Positions 45,825 to 57,459 of a DNA stretch of 64,000 nucleotides are shown piece after piece. The notes beneath the pieces are model-generated. The model had not been told where the DNA came from and made no database searches. It saw only the letters and a program-made list of their open reading frames with translations. Position 1 is the first letter of the stretch. Each line of letters opens with the position of its first letter. The stretch lies in contig JACDQD010000001.1 in the NCBI GenBank assembly GCA_019843655.1, positions 46,930,443 to 46,994,442 on the forward strand. The letters run 5' to 3'. Both the position numbers and the translations under genes were made by a program. This DNA comes from Lethocerus indicus. Its lineage: Eukaryota > Arthropoda > Insecta > Hemiptera > Belostomatidae.

Positions 45825-46850
45825 CACGTGTGATTGAAGCCACTGCAGGCTGACGATGGATGGGCAGGACCACGTGTACTGCCGCCACCGGCCGGGGACC
45901 ACAACTGAGTTTTTCATTCATTAGGCCACCCGTTCCGACGTCATTCATAACGCCCCTTCAAAGCGGGGTTAAATAATTACTGGATTGTCCAACCCACCGC
46001 ACGATAATCCCGGGGTACGCATTTTACCACTATATAGTGGTGAAAATCTCCATTTTCCCAACATCACGCCTAAAACAAAACACCAGGGGTTGGAAACCGT
46101 GCGTGGATATTTTCATGTTAGTTAAAAATTCAAACCTATATACTACAGCCAATAAATTTAATATTTACCTGTTTTGAGGGTTTAGAGCAACCAACCTGCT
46201 TCATTTTAAAGTTTTTTTCTTCTGAAAATGAGTCCAATAAATGTATCAAACAACTTTCCTCTGTAGCTCACCCGTATTTCCATAATTGGGGAGTACCTCT
46301 TTGGATCCCTCTTACACAATAGGTATAGGTTGAAATACTTCGACACCTAGCGAACAGAATGCTACTAACGATGAACTGACACTGCAACCGATGGAGGAAC
46401 CACATGTAGCAATCGCTTAATGATTCCGGGGAATGTATTTCTCCAAGGCGCTGCATAACGATAAGTATGTGAAAATTGCTTAATTTGTCGTCTACATAGT
46501 CCACAAAACGTAGCGATAGTGGTGCAGGGTCATATTTTCTCTAAAACAGGGTCAAATTTTCTCTAAAACAGGGAGCTTATTACCGAATTACTGGCAGCGT
46601 TGTATGAACGGTGGCAGTGGAGCGAAAGAGGGTCCGAGTGAAAATGACACGGATCATTCACAAAGCACGGTTTGGCATGTTTAATTGGCAATTAAACACC
46701 CGGATGGGTTCCGGACAATCTCGGCACCCATATTTCGCACTATATTTGCGATTGGTGCGGAAATTCCATACGTCCATATATATTTTCTAAACCAAACTCC
46801 GTTCTGTTAAATTAAAGTGTTCTGAAGTTAATATAATTGCGACCAGAAAT
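45825..46850. other. Spacer with a short tandem repeat
   Basis: The only structure seen is a 23-bp unit repeated twice at 46526-46573 (core 'attttctctaaaacaggg'). Two CACGTG-containing phrases lie just after the GA array, near 45825 and 45872. Confidence 0.4.
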
Positions 46851-46950
46851 CAATTCAAATTGAATGGTTATTAGGTCCGCCTCTGGGGTTCGAACCCGCA
46901 AGTAGGGAACAACCTATTGAAGAGTTGATCCTGTACAGCTCAGGTAATTC
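46800..46950 (-). repeat. tRNA-derived SINE-like unit
   Basis: On the minus strand there is 'gagctgtacaggatcaactc' and, about 30 bases later, 'cgggttcgaaccccagagg', a T-arm with an exact B box. The downstream body 'cggacctaataaccattcaa' parallels the unit at 35040-35190. No complete cloverleaf is present. Confidence 0.55.
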
Positions 46951-47249
46951 ATTTTCGTTCAATTACACTGTAAATGCGGATTAGCCCGACCCCGTAGTAA
47001 TAATTACAAAAATCTACTGAATGTAACCAGAATATGTATAAGGTCCCCCGATCGAATAAAAAATACACTGTAAAAAACATATTCACACAGACCCAGGTAA
47101 AAAAAATAGAGAATATAGCTAATAATAATGTTATTATGCTGCCTACAAATTCATAATCAGAGAAACAATTTATTTCATTTTAATACTAACAGTCACGTAC
47201 TAATAGACGGGTTTCCGAGTAAGTACCTATAAATAATATACCGGTCGGC

Positions 47250-47312
47250 CGCTACTGACGATGGCGACAAACCGAACACCGTGCCCCAAGACGCGGGAGG
47301 AGATAGGACAAA
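47250..47312 (+). repeat. Family A right-arm fragment
   Basis: 'ccgctactgacgatggcgac', 'aaaccgaacaccgtgcccca' and 'cgggaggagataggacaaac' follow the order of the right arm. Confidence 0.6.
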
Positions 47313-47319
47313 CGTCTAT

Positions 47320-48375
47320 TGTTTACAACTAAACAATAAGCCGTCCTAATAATTTCAGTAAACATTTAAACTCGATTCTAAATTGTAGAAAATGAATATT
47401 ACGACTGAATTTTCACACTTGGCTGTAAGTGCAGACACGATGCCCGACAGGCAACCGACATGGGAGACATGGGAAAATCTCAAATTCACTCTTCTATAAC
47501 TCGGTGGACTTAATTTGGTATAAATGACAATCTATTTGATGCTGCAAGTTGGTTTCACTTAATAAAGCACGGAATTTTCGTAGAAATAAAATGGTAAAAA
47601 TTGTTATGATGGACCGAAACCCCTTAGCGGACTCCAAACAGTTAACTTAAATTTAAAATAATGGAGATATAAATAAACAAAAATATTCGCCGAATTTACT
47701 GAAGATAATGTCATAATAATGTGAAAATTATATTTGAATTCTTGAAGGGTTAACACGAGCGCGCATTTATTCTAATTTAACATTGCATCTGATTTTTTTT
47801 GGCCCGTGTCCCGAAAAAGATTCACCGAGCGGCTCAAGACGCACGTCCGAGTGACGCAACGTCTAGATACCAGCTGGACTCAGGCTCACATCATTTAGTC
47901 TTTCCACACACCCGCTCGTATTGTTTCTCAAAATTTACGGCGATACGTCATCCATATTTTAAATAACGATAATTTCTCGCCCGGTGTCAATCCACCCAAA
48001 TAAATAAATATGTATACTGTCAATTGTATTTACAAGAATACCGACAGGAGGCTTAGTCAGCATCCGACCTCACTATGTAATGACACAAGGAAAGATGATT
48101 ACAAGTGGTGACACTAAATTCGAACGTGTGCTTTATTCCGAACTACGTCTGATCTTTACAAAAGTTCAAACTAGCATTTTCAACGCACGAGACTTAATTT
48201 GGGGTAGCGCTTTAACTAAGTAACTGTTACAATCCACAAAATGAGATCTTAACATTATTATTAAATACCACTTGAAGTATCATGTCACTGATGCACGTTA
48301 ATACAGACCCTTGGTGTACAGTGAAGGTTTCTGATTCTTACCAACGTGTGTGGCATTCTGTTAGTAACTAATATA
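47320..48375. other. Spacer, nothing recognised
   Basis: No gene, RNA or repeat family was found. Confidence 0.35.
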
Positions 48376-48384
48376 GAGAGAAAA

Positions 48385-48475
48385 ATCAACTGAACAAAGA
48401 TACTCGGTCTAGAAGTCAACACCTTATCCAGGAGGGTCTTGTGTCACAGATGGTGCAGCGGTAAGAAAAAGTAGC
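48385..48475 (+). repeat. Family F repeat
   Basis: 'ctgaacaaagatactc', 'caccttatccaggagggt' and 'gtgtcaca' match the copy at 30590-30735. It lies about 65 bp upstream of a reverse-transcriptase fragment, which may mean that F is part of that element. Confidence 0.65.
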
Positions 48476-48541
48476 CAGGTGTAAGACGTGGCAAACTACC
48501 GAGCATCGAGGTCATGAGGCAGTTGACCCTCGAACAAATCG

Positions 48542-48703
48542 GTTAAGTACCTAGGACTACACCCAGATGAAAAAATCACTGTGGTCGACTGAAATCCGTC
48601 AAAGCGAAAGCAAACTAGGAAGATACTATAACCTTCTCAAATCCGAGATGCTTAAAGCGAGTTCGAAATTGACTCTCTACAAAACAATCATCGGGCCTAC
48701 TTT
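48542..48703 (+). pseudogene. Jockey-like reverse transcriptase fragment
   Basis: One frame starts VKYLGLHPDEKITVVD, stops, and continues KRKQTRKIL. After a shift the next frame (48567-48703) reads YYNLLKSEMLKASSKLTLYK and TIIGPTL. This is the order found in Jockey-type ORF2 proteins: 'VKYLGxHxDxKxTW', 'KRKQ', 'SKLxLxxKxxLYKxIIxPxL'. Stops and at least one frameshift show it is dead. Likeness ends at about 48703, although the frame stays open to 48815. Confidence 0.75.
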
Positions 48704-48819
48704 ACGCGTGTCCCGTTTGGCGAAACGCTGGCTTGAAAAAGTCACACGGAACATTGCCTCCTTATTGCACTCCCAAATTGGGCAATATAGTAGACCGAAA
48801 AACCACAAAACATAGGGGC

Positions 48820-50940
48820 AAACTTCAATTCCACCCCGATCCCCCCAGCATCGTCCCGAAAACTTCAGTTCAGCCGAGAGAAACAAGTACCCCAAGGAGG
48901 AGGATAATCGTGCCGAGCTAGCGATGCCCCCAAATTGCAAATTCCTACAGCCAAGTAAAACATGTGACTGTGGCCAATCAAGAAACGTATAGCAAGAATT
49001 TAGTCATAATATTTATGTATATAAATGTAGAAAGGCCGGCATCCATGTAATAAAACAGTATTTGTATACCGTCTGCATCGTATATTTGATGAAAAGTAGT
49101 GTTTGTAATTTTGTCGGAGACAGTTGTGATTCACGTACCGCGGTAAATATCAATACTCATGTCCCAGGTCGGTTCAAAAACAAACAACGAATCGTAGACA
49201 AGAGACATTCGGGGAAACATTTAAGGCCGGTTTACGTGACACCCCAAGTCGGACCCAATGCCGCCAAGTCTCGAGCAAAGCGCACCACCAATGCTAAGAT
49301 CGGGTTCAAAAAAAATTTTGGAGGCGATTATGGATCGTTCTTCCGAGTCAGTCAGTGGTTTACAAACTTTTTGGATTTGCATTTATGAAATCGCGCCGAC
49401 CCTTCTCATCGCTGGCGAGTACAAATTATTTAAACAAAATAATTCTTACGCTTTTATTTTAATTTTATGTTATGAAAATTACAACTTGTTAATCTGACTT
49501 AACATACAATCTGATTTAACACTCGAATTTCAGGGCCGGTGTATGTGACGTCAGATAGTATTTAGGACATGTTTAAATGCGTGCCAAGCTCTAGAGTAAA
49601 CAAAACGCGAAATGCCGGCAGGAAATCTATACCAATTAGCCGGACCGGCAAACTATTGATGGTATGTCCAACCGGATTTCGGATATATGAAAAAAAACAC
49701 GATAAACGTTACTTAAGGGGAAGGTCCCAAAATTATACAACATCCTTGGTCGGTGCGGCCAAGAAATGGGGGTAAATGGTTTACAGGTGTAGCGACCGAG
49801 TCGGAGCCTGGCAGGCGTCCCGATGCTAATACGTCCCCGAAGGATAATGGGGTTGGGACTCGACCGTTGGTCCTCGAGAATATTCTTTATTAATAATAAA
49901 GAAGAAGGGAGCGCGCCGCAGAAGCGAAAAATAAGATTCGCACGTGATCTCCAAATTTTCGGGACCATTTTTTCATTTTAAATTTGTTGTACATTCTAAT
50001 GGCCATTTTTTTTAATGAGCGTGATTTCATTAAAGACCAAGAAATAAGAGGTTACCGGTATCGTAAATATTATAAAGCTCCCGGACAATACAATTAATGG
50101 GTTTTTGCCGAGAGGGGTTGTATATTTATTCCAAATCCTCGCATTCCAGCAAACGGGTATTGCAAACTCATTCAAGGACCTGAGAGTAAAACCTACCACC
50201 TAGAGCGGAGCTATAAGAGGCTCTAGCTGACCTTCTACGAAAAACACTCACGAGGCGACCGTTAACAGACGGCAGTAAAATTCTCAACGATGCTATTGTA
50301 ATTATGTCCGACCTAAAATGTTTTTCTTCCTTTTCTGTCCCGAAAACCAGACAAGAAAAACCTCAGCGGCGGGGCAGCGCCTCAGTGAGACTGACTCACT
50401 GCGTCTGAACGTAGGGAACGTCACGCGGCACGAGTTGCATTAGCTAAGGGCCGGCTGGCGGTCCTATTCTTGACACGATAGCCGTTAAAAATCGCACGGG
50501 CAATTTAGCCGGGACGACGGAATGACCGTTCCCGCGACAACTGGACGCCGGCCACTGATTTTCAATGACAAATAAACGCGCTTCCGATACTGGTTAATTT
50601 GGTTCATCCAGAAACGGCAGTGATGCGTACTAATATTTATCTTATTTTTGATACTATTTTGAACCACGCGTATATACGAGGGTGTTTGACAAGGAAGGTC
50701 GATGTTATCAGGCAAATTGTTATTTTTTGCGAACTTTGAAAAACAAATACTTCCCGGACGGATTGAAGAAATTGGGAACTAGTTGGACCAAGTGTATCTC
50801 CCTAAATAGAGATTTAGTTGAAAAATAAACATAATTTTGTTAAGAAACTGTGTGAAAACTATTTTTTTTAAATTCTCATTAAACCGCCCTCGTGTATATA
50901 CATGCTTCGTTAACTAGATCGATTACTCTCACTATATTTC
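48820..50940. other. Spacer, nothing firmly recognised
   Basis: A weak internal likeness links 49225-49290 ('ggccggtttacgtgac', 'ccaagtctcgagcaaa') and 49532-49603 ('ggccggtgtatgtgac', 'ccaagctctagagtaaa'). It may be an old duplication about 307 bp apart. Short open frames on both strands have no motif. Confidence 0.35.
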
Positions 50941-50949
50941 TGTCCGCAT

Positions 50950-50995
50950 AGCTATTGCAGATGGCAAAAAGCTGAGAGAACTAGAAAGCGATATG
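50950..50995 (+). repeat. Family A arm fragment, diverged
   Basis: 'tagctattgcagatggcaaa' followed by 'aagctgagagaactagaaag' resembles the start of the right arm. Confidence 0.4.
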
Positions 50996-51119
50996 TGAAG
51001 TTAACTCAAGTGAGGTACGACGATACCCCCCTAAATAATATCTCGTTGGTCCCGGCAAATAACTCACGCTAATATCATATTTTATTGCATTTCCAGGGTC
51101 CTGAGTAAAAAGGGACAGC

Positions 51120-51330
51120 AGTCATCTTTAATGGAAACAAAATCGTTCCCCGGCTTTCGAGACGGCGTAGCCGGGCGAAGCAAAGTGTATCGGACAAGGC
51201 ATGGGAAAGTGCGCAGGGTGCGGGGCGACAGAAATATCCCCGCCGAGAGAGGCAGAGAGGAAGGGGATGAGAGGGGGAAGCAACAACGTCAAGAAAATAG
51301 GGGGAATTATAGCGGACAGATTCGCGCAGG
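51120..51330 (+). other. Purine-rich patch
   Basis: The strand is rich in A and G, with GC-rich GAGAGG runs. An 80-codon frame (51131-51373) here is charged and low-complexity. I see no domain. Confidence 0.3.
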
Positions 51331-51659
51331 GACATCAAGATCTGTACGTAGGCTGAGGTTGGAAACATACTAGGGTGTGTCAGTTATCAATAATAAGTTG
51401 AAAAACATCGTCGAATACACAGTCGAAGGTATGAAAAACAAATCTGAATTTATGTTATAATAAAAATTTAAATTATACAATGTCGAAAATTCAGCCGAAT
51501 CTGCGCAACCGGGATAAGGAGCTATCGTCGGAAAAAACGCGAATAGCAAATTAAAATTCAATATGTACTGAAATGCTACTGTCGGTGGAGAATAACAGGA
51601 AATTCAATGCTGTACCCATTCAACGGTGCATTGATAATGCATTACTGGCCAAACGTATC

Positions 51660-51738
51660 ACTAAAGAAAGAGGAAATAAATTAGTTCGAACCTCAATTAT
51701 AAAGAACCAGTCACCGGCAGTTTGAGAGGAATACTGAT
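51660..51738 (+). repeat. Family B repeat fragment
   Basis: 'aaataaattagttcgaacct', 'aaagaaccagtcaccggcag' and 'tttgagag' match 60545-60590. The inverted partner is not visible. Confidence 0.7.
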
Positions 51739-52206
51739 GACAACCAGTCGAGGGTTGTAATATACCAAGAAAAATTGAAAGTCGCGATTTTGGCCCATTG
51801 CTAAATGAACTAAAATATCAGTTTGCTACAAAGTACTGTGACATATAATGCAAAGGCAAATTCGGTTTCCTTTAATATTAATTACGATATGACTATGGTT
51901 GCTACAACCGGACTCTGCAATAAAAGTAGTTGCCGACAATCAATAAAATAGAATTGTGATTAGTGACAAGGCCTTGAAGTATTGACAACTTCCATATTAA
52001 CTGCCTGCTTTATCTTTTGCTTGTATGATACTTTGGTTCTTTTCTTCTTCTAATGTCAAATTTCACTAGTCCCAGTAGAATTAAGAATTAATAAGAAAGG
52101 AAAGGAATTAATCCATTAAGAAAGGAATTAATACTCAGTTTTTCTTTTAGTAATTTTTTTTTAATTAACACTTCTTTTTCTTTTACAGCTTAAGACGGTT
52201 TTTTAA

Positions 52207-52258
52207 ACGCTGGGGAAACTGGATTTATAGTTAACCTGGCGGCAAAATTTCCCAGCGT
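52207..52258. repeat. Inverted repeat with 11-12 bp arms
   Basis: ACGCTGGGGAAA (52207-52218) and TTTCCCAGCGT (52248-52258) are complementary apart from one extra G, around a 29-base spacer. A related 'ctcccagcgta' lies at 13828. It may be the collapsed end pair of a small DNA transposon. Confidence 0.45.
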
Positions 52259-52507
52259 AAATAATAATACTTAACTGGACGATTTCGAACAGAAAAATAG
52301 TCAGGGGCGCGGCGTCAATTTTCTAAATGGAAACGAAAACTTTTAAGATCCCAGGGGTTGAAGAGCGGGGGGAGCGAGAGAGGGAGATTTTTTACTCCTT
52401 CTTTCCTTGTACGAAGGTTTTCGCCTAGTCCCTTCAAATCCCCTTTCTCCTTGCAGTGGGAGAGACCTGAAATCCTCTGGAAGCGGCCAAGAGAGGTTTG
52501 AGAGAAA

Positions 52508-52700
<193 letters not shown>

Positions 52701-52949
52701 CCTCCAATTAATTACAGAGGGCCTCAACATTAAACTGGAAAACGAGCGGGTCGTAACCAGGGCAACGGGCGATTATTGTGCCCGCGGCTCTTATTATTAG
52801 CACAGGGATAGAGGAGGGCCACTTTACTCATCGCTCGGCTAATAAAGGTGCAGATCGATTTAATTAGCCGAATATGAATGAGATCGTAAACCGAGACGGC
52901 TCGAGGGATGAAACTATTGGGCCTGCAGTTAAATAACTCCGACCTTTTC

Positions 52950-53252
52950 CCATCCATAGGTTAGGAGGTACCCATATATCGACCATTTTTTGTACCTAAG
53001 ATGGTTCAAATGATTTTCAATGCATGTATGGGACACATTTAGCTTCTCCGCTATCTCTCGTGTTCTACTATGGTGATCGGTATAGTTGATTTGCTGGTCA
53101 TCGACTTCCACCGGACGACCAGAGTCGTTTAGTGAAAACTCGCACTAACGCTTTTTCAAACCTGTTTGGACGTTTTTTCATCACAATACACGGCACATAA
53201 CTTTTTGTGACGAATTTTTACCTTTACGAAAATAAAAAAGCAAAATATGATG
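52950..53252 (-). pseudogene. Mariner-type transposase, N-terminal fragment
   Basis: The minus strand translates in order as HHILLFYFRKGKNSSQKV, two stops, VQTGLKK, a stop, CEFSLNDSGRPVEVDDQQIN, and SRTREIAEKLNVSHTCIENH followed by LNHLRYKKWSIYGYL. This is the paired helix-turn-helix DNA-binding region of mariner-family transposases: a 'FRKGKNxxQ' first helix, the 'SGRPxEVDD' linker, and the 'TREIAEKLNVSHTxIxxHL' second HTH ending near 'LGYxxKxDxWVPxxL'. The catalytic DDD region and terminal inverted repeats are not seen. In-frame stops and loss of the C-terminal part make it non-functional. The match of linker and second HTH is strong enough to assign the family but not the subfamily. Confidence 0.9.
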
Positions 53253-53614
53253 GTTCAATTGTTGTCAAACGGACACTATTCAACGGATCGGGCTAAGTTT
53301 GCAACCGCATGTTAGAAGACCAAGTAATAACATATCGAAAGACCTTATCGGTTCCATGATGTAAACATGCGTAAAAATATATAACTGAATTATAAGTTAA
53401 AAACTAAATTATTACTAGTTATTTCCCACTTTTGATACAGATGGGCTTGTTAGTTTTCCTTGATAATTCCGAAAATGTATACGACCGAACCCCCCGCGAA
53501 GCGGGAAATGAAACGGGTATAGAACGACACACGAAATAATAGAATAGTGCACTTTCGCTATCGATACAAGTGGCCAGATTCATAATTAAGTTCCAGGAAA
53601 AAGGGGTTAATTGG

Positions 53615-53690
53615 AAGCTGCCAGTGATTAGGGTTCCATATAGCTTGGTGTTTCGATTCCCGGTCGGGTATTAGTCAAAACGCTAATTCC
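53615..53690 (+). repeat. tRNA-derived SINE-like head
   Basis: 'agctgccagtgattaggg' resembles an A box, and 'gtttcgattcccggtcgggt' about 35 bases later is a T-arm with a near-exact B box. The 5' acceptor strand does not pair with the 3' side, so this is not a functional tRNA. Confidence 0.45.
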
Positions 53691-53699
53691 AATACAAAA

Positions 53700-55845
53700 T
53701 AACTTTTATTAATAGTTTTAATAACCAGCGTTCCTTTCTGAAGATAAGATTCACGGTTCATGACCCCTGCAGTCTTGGGTCTGCGATTTATTGCAATTTA
53801 CGCAAATTTTAATCTGTCTGTATAAATTCAAACCTATTACAAGAGGAAATACTGTTTTGGAAATAACTAACTCGACACTTTTTACTCGTTTTCATATCTT
53901 TTGTTTTTCTCCAAAACCGCTACCGGCGACACCGGAAGGAGGGAACCTCCACGAAGGTGGAAAATCAAAGGGCGATCCCCGAGGTGGAATTACTTAAGTA
54001 ACCAATTTCAGGTTAACTTCAGTGAACGGAATATGGTTATGCAAGAACGACTTGGGATCCTAAGGAAGCTCTACAGGGGAGTCCCTTTTGTCCAACGGCG
54101 TTACAACACCCGGAGGGAACGTTACGTGCCTTTCATTGTTGTCGGATGATGGGACATTTCTTATTGAAATTAAAACTCGGATGTACGTTAAAACCACCTA
54201 ACGGCAGGTCAAGCAGGAGGAGGAGTGAGTTTTAATCGAAAAGTAATAAAACTTATAATAATCGGGTTATCGCGAATGATCGATATTGAGTGGCGTACTT
54301 TCAAAAGTAAAAATGTTTTATTTTTTCACATAATGTCGATAAATCGTCTATCAATACATATCTTAAAATATATAGAAGTACCGGAAATGGCCTCAGATAA
54401 TCGCAACGATAATTTCAGCCTCTCTAATATATTAGCACCCAAACCATTATTGCTCAATTGAAATGTGTAATGCTTGTAACCATTTTGTAAGAGGCTACAT
54501 ATCGGCATTTCTGGTACGTTTCAAATAAGTGAAAATGTTTTTAAAAAATATAGTTTATATCTTCGTCCTCTGTGTTCGGTCCGAAATTTAGGTTCTACTG
54601 GCAGGTCCATCAGGTTCCTCAGCCGTTGCTAAACAATAACGCCGGGCTAACGGAACGCTACACGCTGTGGCGGCAGGCTGAAAAAGTGTATTTTTCCTTT
54701 TATAAACACCACCGGGTCCCTTGAAATGCCGATTATATAAAACCGCGCCGAGGGTCGACAAAACCCGCCTTGGAGCCCAGCATACGGCGAGAGATATCCA
54801 AATAACTTATAATTGCTCCCGGGATTCGCCTTTTGAGTTTATCCCTGCGGAATATCCAGAACCCACCCTTTCCTCCTTTATCGTAATGTAACGGCTCGGA
54901 GCTTTACTCCCGCATCAAATCTCGATAACAAGATTAAAGGACCGGGCGCCTTTTTTTTATTCCTTCAGGTACTAAGACAATATAATTTAAACGGGTTTCG
55001 GTACAAGAAAAATGTTTTTTCGGAACAAGAAAAAAGTACCGTTCCTTTCATACAGAATAAAAATCAGACTGCTGTACTCTGATTGCGGAAGGGATCTGCT
55101 AACTTTTGTGACTTAACTAAGAGCCAAAACTATTACTAACAATAATTTGGAAATCATTCCAAATCATATATTTTTTAAATAAGTAAAAGTTATAATATCC
55201 ACATTTTTCCTAAGTCCTTCAACTCTCATTATTCTGAACCACATGCCAGTTACCCTGGTCTACGGTATTGAATCCATCTCCAGAAAGCATGAGTAAAGTA
55301 ACCGAATACTGTATTATCTTAAATCGCCTGTACGTCTCGATATTCATGAATATAAGCTTATCATTTGCCATGCATAATGGAAACGGATAAAGGTGCCCTC
55401 CCCCTAATCACAGAATGGATCGTAGCGAATGAAGCTTAGAAAGGAAGGACTGTCGTCGATTAGAATTTTTCTTCGATGGCCGAAACGTATATAATGCGAT
55501 GTCCCGGTGGAATTGTATTTCTGCAGTCGTCAAAGGGGATATTCCCGGACGCGGTTACCGGCGTTATTATAGGTTTACCGGTACAGTTATTATTAGCAAG
55601 TCAAGGTGTCGTAAGTGCGCAGCGTCTAGAAAGAAATGCGTTCGCGCTTGGGGCCCATCCGAGCTGCATAAATCCCCCCGTAGGGCATGAACCGTAATTT
55701 TTACCTTTTGTCCAGCTTCGGCACGTCTAATTATTTTTATATTTCTTCAGAACGTATGTATTTATCAATTTTATGTCAAAAACCGTCGAATGTAACACGC
55801 GAGAGATACCACATTATCTTGGAGTCTAGAAAAAAATCGCATTTA
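53700..55845. other. Spacer, nothing recognised
   Basis: About 2.1 kb with no gene, RNA or repeat family that I can support. Confidence 0.35.
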
Positions 55846-55849
55846 TGTA

Positions 55850-55965
55850 CTACGATGAATGTAGGAGTACAGATTTTATTTCTAGCTGGCTTAATGGTGT
55901 GACACTACATGGCGTCGGGTTTACACGAAAACCTATATTAATTTAAGATACCCAATCGACCGGTT
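55850..55965 (+). repeat. Family H repeat
   Basis: 'gacactacatggcgtcgggt' and its flanks match 31400-31530. Confidence 0.6.
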
Positions 55966-55969
55966 TCGT

Positions 55970-56520
55970 ATTTTCGCCGTATAGACACCGATGGCAGTGC
56001 AGATATGGAACGCTACCGAGTACCGAAATGAAAACTGCCTGGATTTAGTGTGTCCAACTTCTGGGCCCTGGAATATCGCCAGAACGGAAGTTCCTATTTC
56101 CAAGACGGGGGGGAACTTCGTCTGTTTTAACATGCAAGTTCCCCGCGCACTCACGTTCGTTATTGGCGAGTGCCGGCTGCGAAGAAGACATTTGCGGTGC
56201 CAAAGGAGAGTTGTTTTGGTTTCTGGAGCTATATCCGGGGCTTGGACAAAAGGCAAAGGGGGCTACGTGAGACAGCTGCCGTCCCCGGCACGTGCTACAC
56301 ACTCGCTGCCCCATAAAAACCCTCCACTTTGGTCGCTTACCAGTATCCGATTTACCAGGGTGTATCCGATCCCCGAGTTGTACTTCCTATCCTGTACCAA
56401 GCGCGTGCTCCTTAGGCAATTAAAATAATTTCAGGAAGGAATGGATTTAATTTCATGAATTAAATGAGGGAAGGTTTCCGGGACCACATAGCTATTTAAC
56501 AGGGATATATATATAACATC
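55970..56520. other. Spacer with an unrecognised open frame
   Basis: A 145-codon plus frame (55991-56428) is one of the longer non-repetitive frames in the window. It begins MAVQIWNATEYRNENCLDLV and shows no domain, signal peptide or partner exon that I recognise. It overlaps two minus frames of similar quality, so coding potential is unsupported. Confidence 0.3.
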
Positions 56521-56554
56521 AACTTAGGCTGTTTCCCGGTAATACGGGAACAAT

Positions 56555-56626
56555 CAAGTCTTAATCCCAAGAGGATTAACGACACCTCACCTATAGATAT
56601 ATACAGAACCCTAAGTTGATCCACTC

Positions 56627-56634
<8 letters not shown>
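56555..56634. repeat. Family C repeat fragment
   Basis: 'ttaatcccaagaggattaac' and 'ccctaagttgatccactca' match 17359-17425. Confidence 0.7.

Positions 56635-56676
<42 letters not shown>
56635..56676. repeat. (TA)n microsatellite
   Basis: A TA repeat of about 42 bp interposed between two family C fragments. Confidence 0.95.
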
Positions 56677-56679
<3 letters not shown>

Positions 56680-56744
56680 ATTGTTTTTATTATACAAAAT
56701 TTGCTATCGCGCTCCCCACAAACCATTGCATTATTATACACCCC

Positions 56745-56870
56745 GCCTTCAGGTATATAGAGAACTCCATGATAATCCACTCTTCCCGGAATAGCGGGGG
56801 GTTAACCACTGCCAACCAGATTCTTCCCACAACATCACGCGATCCAACCGGGAGTTATTGATTATTTTAT
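56745..56870. repeat. Family C repeat fragment
   Basis: 'gaactccatgataatccact' resembles the 'gaaccc..gttgatccact' block of 56605-56626, and 'actgccaaccagattcttcc' with 'cgatccaaccggga' matches 35863-35895. Confidence 0.65.
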
Positions 56871-56984
56871 AGCAGTTATAATTTTGCCGCGTGCGGATCA
56901 GTCAATTCGAATTTTAATTGTGGAAAAACCAATATAAAGGGAAATAAAAGAAGTGTAGTTTGAAACGTTTTGTTGTCTCCGTTC

Positions 56985-57028
56985 GACTCTCTGTTTCCAT
57001 TCGCTGGTTTGATAATTTGCTGTTACCA
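56985..57028 (-). repeat. Family A arm fragment, inverted
   Basis: 'ctctctgtttccattcgctg' and 'gtttgataatttgctgttacc' correspond to the outer half of the inverted arm ('tctgtctcctctcgctg', 'gtttggtcttttgctagacc'). Confidence 0.5.
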
Positions 57029-57419
57029 AGACCAACGAAAAGAGATAGATAATCGAGAAAATGATGTAAAAGAAGAATAATTATATACAGTATATCTATA
57101 GCCGGTTTGGGCATTTCGCGTAGTTAAATAAAGTGGCTGTCTTAAATTTCGAAAAATGTATCGTTCATGTTTTACATTTCCCAACACCTTTCGCGGTAAT
57201 AACATGATTATCGTTATGAAGTATTATAAAATGAAATTCCGCTTACTGAGTGCCTGGCTAGTGTGAGTGGGATGTATTACAGGTTGACGCTCGTCAGACG
57301 AAGCGACGTAGTAGGAATTGACGACGACGAAACTGCTGAGTATCTTTCACCCATTATGCCGAGCATCATATAAAATACGTCCCTGGCAGACTCCTGTAAA
57401 AATAAAAAGTTTGTTAGAA

Positions 57420-57455
57420 GTATCAAAGCTTTGGCTTCTCGCCGTCGTCAGCAAT
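57420..57455 (-). repeat. Family A arm fragment, inverted
   Basis: 'gctttggcttctcgccgtcg' and 'tcagcaatcg' correspond to 'ggtttcggctgctcgccatc' and 'ttcagtagcg'. Confidence 0.45.
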
Positions 57456-57459
57456 CGAT

